Shown here piece by piece: positions 36,657 through 47,500 of a stretch of DNA of 64,000 bases. This DNA comes from Elusimicrobiota bacterium. Lineage in GTDB: Bacteria; Elusimicrobiota; Elusimicrobia; UBA1565; UBA9628. Location: positions 3,164,908-3,228,907 of the forward strand of contig CP096137.1 in assembly GCA_023213235.1 (NCBI GenBank). Direction: 5' to 3'. Under the pieces are notes generated by a model. The model was not told where the DNA came from. It was given only the letters and a program-made list of their open reading frames with translations, and ran no database searches. The position numbers were made by a program, and so were the translations under genes. Position 1 is the stretch's first letter. The number at the start of each line of letters is the position of its first letter.

Positions 36657-38715
36657 TGGGTAAGGCCCGCGAATCCCGCGCGGTCGTGGCCCTCCTCGGG
36701 TCCTTCGCCGCCTGGCAGGCCTGGGACGTCTCGCGGTTCATCGCGCACGAGACGAGGCCGCCGGCCTGGGACCAGGCCAATCACCTGACCGTCGCGCTCC
36801 GCTACCTCGACGCGGCCGCGGCCGGGCGCTGGGGCGACATCTGGACGTACACGCCGAACGCCGCGATCCCGCCGTTTCCGCCCGTCTATCACCTGCTGCT
36901 GGCGCCCTGGTCGATGGCGTCGAGCCCGGCGTGGAGCGCGCTGTGGGTCAACGCGGGCTACCTCGCGCTGCTGGTCGCGGTGATCTGGGGCCTCGCGCGC
37001 GAGCTGCGCCGCGACGGGCCGGCCGCGGCCGCCGCCGTCGCGTTCGCCTGCGCTCCCGTGGTCCAGCATCTCGCCCGCGAGCAGCTCGTCGATCTGCCGC
37101 TGACCGCCGTCGCGGCCGCGGCCTACTGGGCGCTCGCGCGCGCGGACGGCTTCCGCCGCCTCGACGGGTCGCTGTGGTTCGGCGCCGCGTTCGGGCTCGG
37201 CATGCTGCACAAGTGGAGCTTCTTCAGCTACGTGCTTCCCGCCTTCGTCCTGGGCCTCGCCGCGCTGCGCCGGCCCGCCGACCGGCGCAAGGCGCTCGCG
37301 GCGGGCGCGCTCGGCCTAGGCCTGTGCCTGCCGTGGTACCTGATCCGGGCGCCCCTGGTCTTCATACGCCTGACCCAGGCCACGAACGACTTCGTCGTGC
37401 CGTTCTGGAAGGGCGGCGCGTTCTTCAGCTACCTCGGCGGCATGCCGGCCGAGCTCGGCTGGCCTTTCTGCGCGCTGGCCGCCTGGTCGCTGTGGGCCCT
37501 GCGCCGCGACTCGCGCCGCTCCGTGCGCGCCGTCGCGCTCTGCGCCGCGGCCGCGTATGTCTTCTGGGCGCTTCTTCCCAACCGGCAGATGCGCTACCTT
37601 CTGCCCGGACTGGCGGGTCTGCCGGCGCTGATCGCCGCGGCCGCCCCCGGCCGCTCGTCTGGGCGCTGGCCGCGTGGCAGGCCGCCGCCGCCGCGCTCCA
37701 CCCCGCGGCGCGCCCGGCCGCCGAGGACTGGAAGCTCGACGCGGCGCTCGGGGCCGTCGCGGCCGCGCGCGCGCCGGGACTGACTTCCGTGTCCGTCATC
37801 GCCAACTCGGCCCGCTTCAACAAGCTGAGCCTGACGTGGCAGGCCGCGTCGCTCGGGCTGCGCGACGTGGAATTCCGCGGCGTCAACGACGTGCCCTGGG
37901 AGCTCTCGGAATTCGTCCTCTACAAACGGGGCGGCCTCGGTCCCGAGCCCGTCGTCGGCGAGTTCCGCGGCGCGGAGGCCGCGATCGAGGAGCGCGACGG
38001 CTGGTTCTCCCGCGCCTTCGTCGAACGGCGGTCGTGGCCCCTGCCCGACGGGACGACGGCCGTCCTCTACGCGCGCCGCCGCCAGGCCGCGCCTCCGCTG
38101 CGAGGACGCTCGTTCTCCGGGCCGCTGCGCGTTTCCTCTCTGCTCGAGATCCCCGCCGCCGAGCTCGCCTTGGGACCCTGGAACGCCAAGCGCGGCGTCT
38201 ACGAGCGCGTGAGCGCCGCCGCGCCTCTCGTCCGGCTCAAGGGGCTTGCGGTCGCCGGCGTCCGCGCGGAACTTCGCGACGCCGTCCTCGTGGCAGACGC
38301 CGGCGGGGCCCGGCTCGTCTCCGTGGGCGGCGTCTCGATACGGGCCGCCTCCGTCGACGCCGCGGCGCTGTCCGCCTTCCTGACGCGAGGGCCGCTGCGC
38401 GCGCGCTCGGTCGCGCTCGACGGGACCGCGCGCGTCGCGGTCTCGGCCAAGGGCCTGCCGTTCTCCGCCGAAGCGGCGCTCGTCTCCGGCCCCGGCCGGC
38501 CGTGCGCCGCCGAGCTGAGGGCCGTCCGCGCCGCCGGCGTGCCGATCGCGCCGGGGGCCTTCCTGCGCTGGGGCGCCAATGGACCCCTCTTCGAGCTGTC
38601 GACCTCGCCCGGCCGGACGACCGTCCGGACCGTCTTCGGACTCTCGCGCTCCGTGCCCTTTGAGATCGAGCTGCCGGGCTGCTCGGCGCGCGGCGGCCGC
38701 CTCTCGATTCCCTAG
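36656..38715 (+). CDS. GT39/ArnT-like membrane glycosyltransferase with C-terminal LmeA/DUF2993-like domain (one apparent frameshift)
   Basis: About 686 residues. The first 330 have about ten membrane helices with the first-loop acidic motif WDQANHLTVALRYLDA and HLAREQLVDLPLTAVAAAAYWAL, as in PMT_2/ArnT enzymes that use lipid-linked sugars. One C is missing at 37644-37648, between AAAP and RPLVWALAAW. The last 200 residues are soluble and beta-rich (LRVSSLLEIPAAELALG ... VSVGGVSIRAASVDAAALSAFLTR), resembling LmeA/DUF2993 proteins of the envelope. Fusing the two is unusual. Confidence 0.7.
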
Positions 38716-38736
38716 CCGCCCCCGTCGGAGGCTTTG

Positions 38737-38742
38737 TATAAT
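38737..38742 (+). promoter_or_regulatory. Consensus -10 TATAAT, 8 bases before the ATG at 38751
   Basis: TTTGTATAAT-TCCCCCGG-ATG. It favours the ATG at 38751 as the start of the sugar-phosphate transferase over a TTG at 38734 that would lie upstream of this promoter. Confidence 0.6.
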
Positions 38743-38750
38743 TCCCCCGG

Positions 38751-40218
38751 ATGGCCCTTCAAGACCGCGCCCGCCGCGCGGAAACCCCTTCGCAGCCCCC
38801 TCGGCCCGCTCCGCCGGCCTGCCCCCTGGCTGAGGCACGGCCTGCGCACGGCCGGCCACCTGATTCTCGACGCCGGCGCGGTCTGGGCCGCGTACCGCCT
38901 GGCCTACTGGGCCCGCTTCGAGTGGAGCTGGCTCGTCGCGCGCATCCCCTTCTCCGGCGACGCGCCCGGCTGGGACAAGTACGAGGGCCTGCTGTACGCC
39001 GCCGTGCCCGTCTGGCTGCTGCTGCTTCGCTCGAACCGCCTATACACGGCCTCGTACATGGGGTCGACCGACCGCCTCCTCCAGATCCTGAAGTCCGCGG
39101 CCCTCGGAGCGACGAGCATGCTCGCGGCCGCGTTCCTCTATGAGCGGCTCGCCTTCTCGCGCGTGATGCTCGCCGGCGCGTTCCCGATCGGCGCCGCCCT
39201 GCTCTGCGCCGCCCACGCGCTCGCGCTGTGGCTCGACGACCGGCTCGCGCGGCTCGAGGCGGCTCGTCCCGTCCTGCTCGTCGGCGGCGGGTCGGTCGCG
39301 GCCGTGCTCAAGGAGCGCATCCTCGCCCGTCACCCGGGCGCCGCCGTCCGCGAGGTCGCGTCGCTGCCCGAGCAGGCGGAGCTCGAGCGCAAGCTCGACG
39401 GCGACGACTGGTACGAGGTGATCGTCCTGCGCTCGCGGGAGTCCCACGAGCGCATCCTCGCGGCCGCGGAGGCCTGCGACGCGCGCGGCGTCCGCTTCGC
39501 GATGGTCCCCGACCTCCTCGAGATCCGCATGGGCGAGGTCCAGATGGACCACCACTTGGGCCTTCCCGCCTACCGCATCAAGCACGCCTCGCTGACGGCC
39601 GCCAACTTCGCCGCCAAGCGCGTCTTCGACGTCGTCTTCTCCGCGCTGCTTCTGCTCGCGACCTCGCCGTTGTGGCTCGTGCTGTGCGCGCTGATCAAGC
39701 TCGATTCGCCGGGCCCCGTCCTCTTCGCGCAGAAGCGCTACGGCCGCCGCCGCTCGGTGTTCCTCGCCTACAAGTTCCGCACGATGGTCGCCGACGCCGA
39801 GAAGAAAATCGAGTCCGTGAAGGGCCTCAACGACACCAAGGGCGCGTTCTTCAAGTCGAAGAGCGATCCGCGCGTCACGCGCGTCGGGAAGTGGATCCGC
39901 CGCTTCTCGCTCGACGAGTTCCCGCAGTTCCTCAACGTCCTGCTCGGCGACATGAGCGTCGTCGGGCCTCGCCCGCTGGCGCTGACGACGGGAGAAGTCG
40001 AGGCGCTCGAGCGCGACTTCGGCGAGACCGCCAAGAAGCGCATGAACGTCCTGCCCGGCATCACCGGGCTCTGGCAGGTGTCCGGCCGCTCCGACGTGTC
40101 GAGCGAGCAGCGCTTCTCCCTCGACCTGTTCTACATCGAGCACTGGTCGATGGGGCTCGACCTCGAGATCATCGTGAAGACGCCCGCCGTCATGCTGTTC
40201 GGCAAGGGGGCCTATTGA
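38751..40218 (+). CDS. Undecaprenyl-phosphate sugar phosphotransferase (WbaP/WcaJ-type; start region disturbed)
   Basis: About 489 residues. The N-terminal half has four or five membrane helices and a Rossmann-like CoA-binding-type domain (PVLLVGGGSVAAVLKERILARHPG). The C-terminal catalytic domain reads KRVFDVVFSALLLLATSPLWLVLCALIKLDSPGPVLFAQKRYGRR, then YKFRTMVADAEKK, RRFSLDEFPQFLNVLLGDMSVVGPRP and LPGITGLWQVSGRS. It starts glycan synthesis by moving a sugar-1-phosphate to undecaprenyl phosphate. From the ATG the frame needs one extra C at 38785-38788 and one at 38796-38800 to reach the main frame; otherwise only a TTG at 38734 fits. Confidence 0.92.
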
Positions 40219-41339
40219 CCGCGACCGCCGTCACCATCCCGCTTCTCACCCTCAAGGATCAGCACGCCGAGATCGGGGCCGAGGTCAAGGCCGCCGTCGC
40301 GCGCGTGCTCGATTCCGGCGTGTTCATCCTCGGACCGGAGAACAAGGCCTTCGACGCCGAGTTCGCCGCGGCGGTCGGCGCCAAGTTCTGCCTCGGCGTC
40401 GACTCCGGGACCTCCGCGCTCGAGCTCGCGCTCGAGGCGGCGGGCGTGGGCCCCGGCGACGAGGTCGTCGTCCCGACGTTCACCTTCATCGCGACCGCGA
40501 CGGCGGTGTCGGTCCTCGGCGCGACGCCCGTCTTCGCCGACGTCGATCCCGTCACGCTGACGCTCGACTCCGCGTCCGTCCTCAAGAAGCTCACCTCGCG
40601 GACGAAGGCGATCGTGCCCGTCCACATCTTCGGCCAGCCCGCCGACATGGATCCGCTGATGGACCTCGCGCGCTCGCGCAAGCTCGCGGTCGTCGAGGAT
40701 TGCGCGCAGTCGCACCTCGCGACGTACAAGGGCCGGCTCGCCGGCTCGATCGGCGACCTCGCGGCGTTCAGCTTCTACCCGTCGAAGAACCTCGGCGCCG
40801 CCGGCGACGCGGGCGCCGTCACGACCGGAGACGAAAAGCTGCGCGACGCGGTCAACGAGCTGCGCAACTGCGGCCGCTCGGCCGCCGCCGGCTACAACCA
40901 CGTGCGCGTCGGCCACAACTGCCGGCTCGACGAGATCCAAGCCGCCGTGCTGCGCGTCAAGCTCCTGCGCCTCGAGGCCTGGACGAACGCCCGGCGCAAG
41001 ATCGCCGCGCTCTACGACGACGGCCTCAAAGGACTGCCGCTGAAGCTGCCGCCGCTCGGCTCCGGCGGCACCAAGCCCGTGTTCCACCTGTACACGGTCC
41101 GCACCGAGCGCCGCGACGCGCTCGCCGCGCACCTGCGCGCGGCCGGGATCGGCACGGGCGTGTACTACCCGGTCTCCGCGCACCAGCAGCCGGCGTACGC
41201 CGCGCTCGGCGCGAAGGGCGGGCCGCTGCCCGTCGCCGAGGCCGCGTCGCGCGAGGCGCTGTCCCTGCCGATGTACCCCGAGCTGCCGGCCGCCGACGCC
41301 GCGCGCGTCGTCGCCGCCGTCCGGGCCTTCTTCAAATAG
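40215..41339 (+). CDS. DegT/DnrJ/EryC1/StrS-family sugar aminotransferase
   Basis: 374 residues. The PLP enzyme fold shows GVDSGTSALELALEAAGVGPGDEVVVPTFTFIATATAV, VEDCAQSH (the Asp that contacts PLP), FSFYPSKNLGAAGDAGAV with the catalytic Lys, and GHNCRLDEIQAAVL. Members transaminate keto-sugars bound to nucleotides, so the glycan made here probably contains an amino sugar. The TTG start overlaps the upstream stop. Confidence 0.95.
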   Translation: MTATAVTIPLLTLKDQHAEIGAEVKAAVARVLDSGVFILGPENKAFDAEFAAAVGAKFCLGVDSGTSALELALEAAGVGPGDEVVVPTFTFIATATAVSVLGATPVFADVDPVTLTLDSASVLKKLTSRTKAIVPVHIFGQPADMDPLMDLARSRKLAVVEDCAQSHLATYKGRLAGSIGDLAAFSFYPSKNLGAAGDAGAVTTGDEKLRDAVNELRNCGRSAAAGYNHVRVGHNCRLDEIQAAVLRVKLLRLEAWTNARRKIAALYDDGLKGLPLKLPPLGSGGTKPVFHLYTVRTERRDALAAHLRAAGIGTGVYYPVSAHQQPAYAALGAKGGPLPVAEAASREALSLPMYPELPAADAARVVAAVRAFFK

Positions 41340-41340
41340 C

Positions 41341-42449
41341 TTGGCCCGAATCCTCTACGTCTCCACCTCGACCACGGTCGGCGGAGCCGAGAAGACGCTC
41401 TACACTTTGGCGACGTTGCTCGATCCGCGGCGCCACGAGGTCTGCGGCGTCGTCAGCCTCAAGCCCGAGGGGGCCTACGCGCGCAAGCTGAAGGCCCAGG
41501 GCAAGCGCGTCGAGAGCCTCGACCTCGAGCGCGCGCCGCGCTTCTCCGACGCCGAACGCCTCGCCGCGATCATCTCCCGGGAGCGTCCGGACGTCGTGCA
41601 CGCCATGATGTACCAGGCGATCCAGCTCTGCCGCCTCGCCAAACCGAAGGCGACCGCCCCCTTCAAGCTCGTCAGCTCCCCCGCGTCCATTACCGCACGC
41701 GCTCGGTCTGGACCTTGCTCGTCGACCGGGCCCTCAAGGGCCGCGACGACCTCCTGATCTCCGAGTCGGACGCCAGCCGCGCGTTCCTGCTCGGCCGCCT
41801 GGGCTACGCTCCGGCCAAGGTGCGCACGATCCGCAACGGCGTGGACCTCGCGGGGTGGCCCGCCTCGAAGGTCGACCGGCAGAAGAAGCGCCTGGAGCTG
41901 CGCCTGGGCTCCGCCGACGTCCTCGTCGGGGCCGTCGGACGCCTCGACCGGCAGAAAGGCTTCAGCGTCCTCGTTCACGCGATGGCGCGCCTGAAGAAGA
42001 CCGGCGTGCGCTGCGTCATCCTGGGCGAGGGCCCCGAGCGCCCTCGCCTCGAGGCCCTCATCCGCGAGCACGCCCTGGAGTCATCCGTGTGGCTGCCGGG
42101 CGAGCGCGCCGACGTCGCCGCCTGGCTCTCCGCGTTCGACGTGGCCTGCCTTCCCTCTCTCTGGGAGGGCCTGCCGAACACCCTGCTCGAGGAGATGGCG
42201 TTGGGCCTGCCCGTCGTCGCCTCCGCCGTCGACGGCGTGCCGGAGGTCGTCGAGAACGGGCGCAACGGCGTCCTCGTGCCCCCGGCCGACGCGCCCGCGC
42301 TCGCGAAGGCGCTCGGGGCGCTCGCCGCCGATCCCGCGAGGCGCGCCGCTCTCGGCGCCGCCGCGCACGCGACGATCGCCGAAAAGTTCACGATCCGCCG
42401 CATGATCGACGAGTACCAGGACGCCTACGCCGACGTCGTCTCCCGCTAA
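41341..42449 (+). CDS. Glycosyltransferase family 4 (one apparent frameshift)
   Basis: About 369 residues from a TTG just after the aminotransferase stop. The N-terminal half has STSTTVGGAEKTLYTLATLLD and RPDVVHAMMYQAIQLCRLAK. After one missing C at 41678-41682 (SSP to RVHYRTRSVWTLLVDRAL) the GT4 half follows: ISESDASRAFLLGRLGYAPAKVRTIRNGVDL, GAVGRLDRQKGFSVLVHAMA, DVACLPSLWEGLPNTLLEEMALGLPVVASAVDG and NGRNGVLVPPAD. It is the last gene of the polysaccharide block. Confidence 0.92.
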
Positions 42450-42454
42450 TTTCG

Positions 42455-42460
42455 TATCTT
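42455..42460 (+). promoter_or_regulatory. -10-like element TATCTT, 6 bases before the amine oxidase
   Basis: TATCTT-AGTGGA-ATG, in the 17-base gap between the glycosyltransferase and the amine oxidase genes. Confidence 0.45.
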
Positions 42461-42466
42461 AGTGGA

Positions 42467-44408
42467 ATGACCTCCCCTCTCCTCCTCGTCCTCGCCGTCT
42501 TCCTCGCCGCCCCGGCGCGCGCCCAGCACCCGCTCGAGCCGCTCTCGGCCGCAGAGACCGTGCGCGCGGTCGCGATCGCGCGCGAGGCGAAGGGCCTTCC
42601 CGAGGGGACTTTCTTCCCTCAGGTCGCGCTGAAGGAGCCTCCCAAGTCCGAGGTTCTCGCCTGGCGGGCCGGGAAGAAGGCCTCGCGCCGCGCCGGCCTC
42701 GTCGTCTACGACCGGGCCGCGAACAAGATGAGCGAGGCCGTCGTCGACCTGGCCGGCGGCAAGCTCGCGTCGTGGACCGAACGACCGGGCGCCCAGCCGA
42801 ACGTCATGCTCGCCGAGTTCGAGAAGCTGCCCGCCGCCGTAAAAGCCGACGCGCGCTGGCGCGCGGCGATGAAAAGCGCGGACTCGACCCCGAGAAGCTG
42901 TGGGTCGACCTGTGGGCCGCCGGCCCGATGAGCGAGGCCGAGCAGGCCTCCGGCCGCCGGCTGCTGCGCGGCCTCGCCTACGTCTCCGAGGGCAACAAGA
43001 ACCCCTACGCCCATCCCGTCGAGGGCGTCGTCGCCCTGCTCGACGCGAACGCCGCGAAGGTCGTCGAGGTCCTCGACTCCGGCGTCATCCCGGTCTCCAA
43101 GGCTCCCGGAGACTTCGACGACAAGTCCAATCCTCCGTCCCGGCCCGGGCTCAAGCCGCTCGTGATCTCCCAGCCCGAGGGCCCGAGCTTTTCCCTCGAC
43201 GGCCACCATGTCCGCTGGCAGAACTGGGACTTTCGCTTCACTTTGCATCCCCGCGAGGGCCCGGTGCTCTACCGGGTCTCCTATCAGGACGGCAAGCGCC
43301 TGCGCCCGGTGCTCTACCGCGCCTCGCTCTCGGAGATGCTCGTGCCGTACGGCGATCCCGACTCCAACTGGTCGTTTCGCAACGCCTTCGACGAGGGCGA
43401 GTACGGCATCGGCCGCATGGCCGGGCCCATCGAGCCTCTTCGGGACGCCCCGGCCAACGCCGTCTTCGTCGACGCCGACTTCGCCGACGACCTCGGCAAG
43501 CCCTATAAGGTCGAGAAGGCGATGGCCCTCTTCGAGCGCGACGGCGGCGTGCTGTGGAAGCACCTCGACGTGTTCGTCGCCAACCAGAACCAGTCGCAGC
43601 GCGCCCGCGAGCTCGTCCTGACCTTCATCGCGACGATCAGCAACTACGACTATCAGCTCTCGTGGGTGTTCCGCCAGGACGGCACGATCGCCGCCGAGTG
43701 CGGTCTGACCGGCATCATGCTGGCCAAGGGCGTGAAAGCGAAGTCCGCGGCCGACCTGCACGCGGATCACGCGAACCACCACGCGCATCTCGTCGCGCCC
43801 GGCGTCGTCGCGCCTCACCACCAGCACTTCTTCAACTTCCGCCTCGACTTCGACGTCGACGGGACGGCCAACCGCCTCGTCGAGCACAACGTCCGCTCCG
43901 CGCCCGCGGGCAAGGACAACCCCTCTCGAACTCGATGCTCATGGAGGAGACGGTCCTCAAGACGGAGAAGGCGGCGCAGCGGGACATGAGCTTGGCCTCG
44001 GCTCGCAAGTGGAAAGTCGTCAGCGCGACGGCCAAGAACGCGCTCGGCGAGCCGACGGCCTACGCGCTGATCCCGGGCGAGAACAGCGTCCCCTACCTCC
44101 TCGACGACTCCCCGGTGCGCCGCAAGGGCCGCTTCATCGACCACCACCTGTGGGCGACCCGCCACGCCGAGGACGAGCTCTACGCCGCTGGCCCCTACCC
44201 CAACCAGAGCGGCGAGGGCAATGGCCTGCCGGCGTGGACCAACGACGACGAAAGCATCGACGGTAAGGACCTCGTCGTCTGGTACACCTTCGGCGTGACC
44301 CACATCCCCCGCCCCGAGGACTGGCCGGTGATGCCGACGCACACGACCGGGTTCAAGCTGATGCCCAACGGGTTCTTCTCCAGGAACCCGGCGCTCGACA
44401 TTAGGTAG
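42467..44408 (+). CDS. Exported copper (primary-)amine oxidase (two apparent frameshifts)
   Basis: About 647 residues. A signal peptide (MTSPLLLVLAVFLAAPARAQ) is followed by an N3-like domain (HPLEPLSAAETVRAVAIAREAK) and the catalytic barrel. The topaquinone-forming Tyr lies in TISNYDY (about residue 394), the Cu ligand pair in HHQHFFNFRLDFDVDG, and the third Cu His in the THIPRPEDWPVMPTHTTGFKLMPNGFF region. Frames break at an A4 run (42872-42875) and a C4 run (43920-43923). It oxidises primary amines to aldehydes with H2O2 and NH3 in the periplasm. A separate promoter-like element suggests independent expression. Confidence 0.9.
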
Positions 44409-44418
44409 AGCGCCGGCT

Positions 44419-44440
44419 CGCCGGCCGCGAGCGGCCGGCG
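44419..44440. repeat. GC-rich perfect inverted repeat, 8-base arms, 6-base loop
   Basis: CGCCGGCC-GCGAGC-GGCCGGCG, just after the amine oxidase stop. It may act as a terminator hairpin, though no T run follows. Confidence 0.55.
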
Positions 44441-44442
44441 CA

Positions 44443-44472
44443 GATGCTATTACGGAAATTCCTTATAGCATC
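44443..44472. promoter_or_regulatory. Palindrome GATGCTAT ... ATAGCATC immediately upstream of the sprA-like promoter
   Basis: Perfect 8-base arms (44443-44450 and 44465-44472) flank a 14-base centre containing GGAAATTCC. It ends six bases before the -35 box at 44478, the position of an activator or repressor site; alternatively it forms a second hairpin for termination. Confidence 0.5.
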
Positions 44473-44477
44473 TTGTA

Positions 44478-44506
44478 TTGACGCCGTAACAAGCGTCCGC
44501 TATACT
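44478..44506 (+). promoter_or_regulatory. Sigma70-type promoter TTGACG-17-TATACT for the SprA-like gene
   Basis: -35 TTGACG (44478-44483), 17-base spacer, -10 TATACT (44501-44506). Unlike most starts here there is room for a leader, with AAGGAA (about 44532-44537) as a ribosome-binding site 8-9 bases before TTG at 44546. Confidence 0.8.
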
Positions 44507-44545
44507 CCCGAACGTCTCGCGCGCGCGTATTAAGGAACGCCGACC

Positions 44546-47500
44546 TTGATCCGCGCGGCCTCGCTTTTTTGGGGGCGGACTACCATCACAACTTGATCTC
44601 CCCTCGTCTCAGACGCACCATCGGCGTGGCCTCGCTCGCTCTCCTCGCGGGCCTCGCCGCCTACCCGGCGCTCGCCCAGTTCAGCGCTCCCTACGATCCC
44701 GATTTCGCGTCGGAGAAGAAGCCCGAGCCCGCCCCGCAGCCGAGCGAACCCGAGCCGGAACCGGCGCCGGCCGAGACGGCGCCCGAGCCGGCGTTCGTCG
44801 CCCCGCCCGCCGAGGTTGAGGGCCCGTCGTTCCGCCTCCTCGACCGCCCCGACGGCGCTGGCTTCCTGACTCCCGCGCCCGAGCCCTCCGCGTCGACGGA
44901 GCCCGCGCGCGCGCCGCGCGACCCCGGCGAGGTCCGCGCCGGCATGACCGCCGCCCAGTACGACGCCGCCCGCTTCTCGCGCGTGCGCGAACAGGTCGAC
45001 CGCGGCGAGGAGCCCGGCGAGGAGCGCGTCTCCGGCCCCGGAGGCCCGCTGCTCGTCGATCAGCAGGACGTGTCGCTGTCGACGAGCGCCCCGCAGCCGC
45101 CGCCGCCCGAGGTCGAGCTTCCGACGTACGGCACGAGCCTCTCCGTCACGGGCCGAAAGGTCATCGGCTTCAACTTCTCCGAGAAGCGCTTTCTGAACTC
45201 GCAGAGGACGACCGGCCGTCCGCAGACGACCAACCTCGTCGAGATCGACCAGCAGCTGCAGCTGCGCATGCAGGGCAAGGTCGGCCCCAAGATCACGGTC
45301 AACGTCGACTACGACGACACGAAGCTCAATCAGCAGGACATCTCCGTCGTCTACCAGGGCGATCCGAACGAGGTCGTTCAGAACGTCTCGTTCGGCGACA
45401 TCGACCTCTCCCTGCCCGCGACCGAGTTCGTGTCGTACAACAAGCAGCTCTTCGGCATCCGCGCCGACGTCAAGTACAAGGGCTTCCGCTCGACCTTCAT
45501 CGGCTCCCGCACGAAGGGCCAGACGAAGACCAAGCAGTTCACCGGCAACACTCAGTTCGTCGCGACGGACGTCTCCGACATCTCCTACATCCGCCGCCAG
45601 TACTACGACGCGACGTTCGCCAACCCCTCGCGCCTGCCGATCAGGGCCGGCTCCGAGCGCGTCTTCCTCGCCCGCCAGGAGATCGGCGCCAACAACCTCA
45701 ACGAGCAGACGCTGACCGTCGACGACATCGTCTGTCAAGGCGTCGGCTGCGTGGACAGCTCGACGTTCACGGGCAAGTTCCTCCCTCTCGTCGCCGGCCA
45801 GGACTACACGATCGACTACGCGAAGGGCATCATCCAGTTCCGCAACCAGCTTCTGCCTCAGTACGTCGTGGCGATCGACTATCTCGACAACTTGAACAAC
45901 CCGCTGACGACCCAGTCGTCGAGCCACACGCTCGCGGGCGGCGGCTCGGGCCGCTTCAAGCTCATCAAGACCCCGGCGGACGTGCCGATCGTCTCCTCGG
46001 GAACCGAGGCCGGCTGGAACCGCGAGATGAAGACGTTCTACTCGATCGGCCAAAACCAGATCGTGCGCGACAACGGCCGCGGCAACTTCTTCCTGCGCGT
46101 GCTCGACCTCAACCGCGTCGAGGTCGGCCCCGGGCTCAACCCCGTCCAGAAGTACACGGACACCATCGACGTCGACTTCGAGAACGGCATCTTCCGCCTC
46201 AGGCAGCCGTTCTCGGTGACCAACTCCTCGCCGTCGACGCCGGACCCCGACGTATACGCGCAAACCCCGATTTCGAAGCGTCTGTTCCGCGTCGAGTACA
46301 ACTTCCGCTTCAAGACCTTCTTCCTCGAGCCCAACCTCGTCGTCCAGTCCGAAATCGTGATCCTCGACGGCCAGAAGCTCACGCGCAACGTCGACTACTT
46401 CATCGACTACGAGGCGGGCTTCATCACGTTCTTCAACCCCGACCGAATCGGGCCCGCGTCGACGATCGACATGAGCTTCGAGGTGGCCCCCTTCGCCAAC
46501 CTCAACAACGACACCTTGCTCGGCGCGCGGGTCTCTCACGAGTGGGGCCCGGACGGAAAGTACTCCGTCGGCTCGACGATGCTCTATCAGGCGGGCGCGA
46601 AATCGCCGACCGTGCCCCAGATCACCGAGCTCGCGAAGAGCCTGCTCGTCTACGAGTTCGACGCGCAAGCCAAGCGGATCAAGATCGGCGACCGCCTGAT
46701 CATGACGCTCGCCGGCGAGTTCGCCCAGAGCCGGCAGAACCTGAACCTGAACCCTTTCGCGCTCATCGACAACATGGAGGGCATCAAGCAGGAGGACAGC
46801 GCCTCGACGCTCGCCGCGCAGTGGCAGATCGCCTCGAACCCGGGCGCCGTCGCGGCTCCCCCAACCGCCTGAACTGGTTCTCCGAGGACGTGAGCATCCT
46901 CGCGATCAATCCGCGCGCCCAGGCCAACTCCGGCGAGTCGCAGAAGGTTTTGAACTTCGACTACGGCGCGGGCGGCGCGCAGCCGCTGGCCAACGGCGAC
47001 GAGGTCTCGATCGTCTTCCCGTTCTCGATCTCGGGCGTCGACATGTCCCAGAAGACCGTGCTCGAGGTCGTCATGCTCGGCGACAACAGCGGCAACGAGC
47101 TGAACTTCCGCCTCGGCGGCATCGACGAGAACGCGGACGGCTCCGGCCTGCTCAACACGGGTAACATCAACACGAGCCGCACCGAGGACGTCAACAACGA
47201 CGGCATTCTGCAGCCCGCGGAAGACGTCGGGTTCCTATACGGCGTCGCGCCGGGGGCGCGCTACGGCGCCGGCAACGGCATCCTCGACAGCGTCGACCTC
47301 AACCGCAACGGCTTCCTGAACGCCGACGACCAGACGGGCGCCGACTTCGGCTATTTCTGCACGGGCGGCGGCAACTGCACGTCCGCCGCGGGCAACCAGC
47401 TGCACGACGTCACGGACGCCGTCCCCGTCGACCGCACCGTCATCAACTTCTCGGGTCCGACCTGGCACACGTTCCAGATTCCCCTGAATATATCGACGGC

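Noticed and set aside
38734..38736. TTG as start of the sugar-phosphate transferase
   Set aside because: It lies upstream of a perfect TATAAT that is correctly spaced for the ATG at 38751; two missing C bases explain the frame better.
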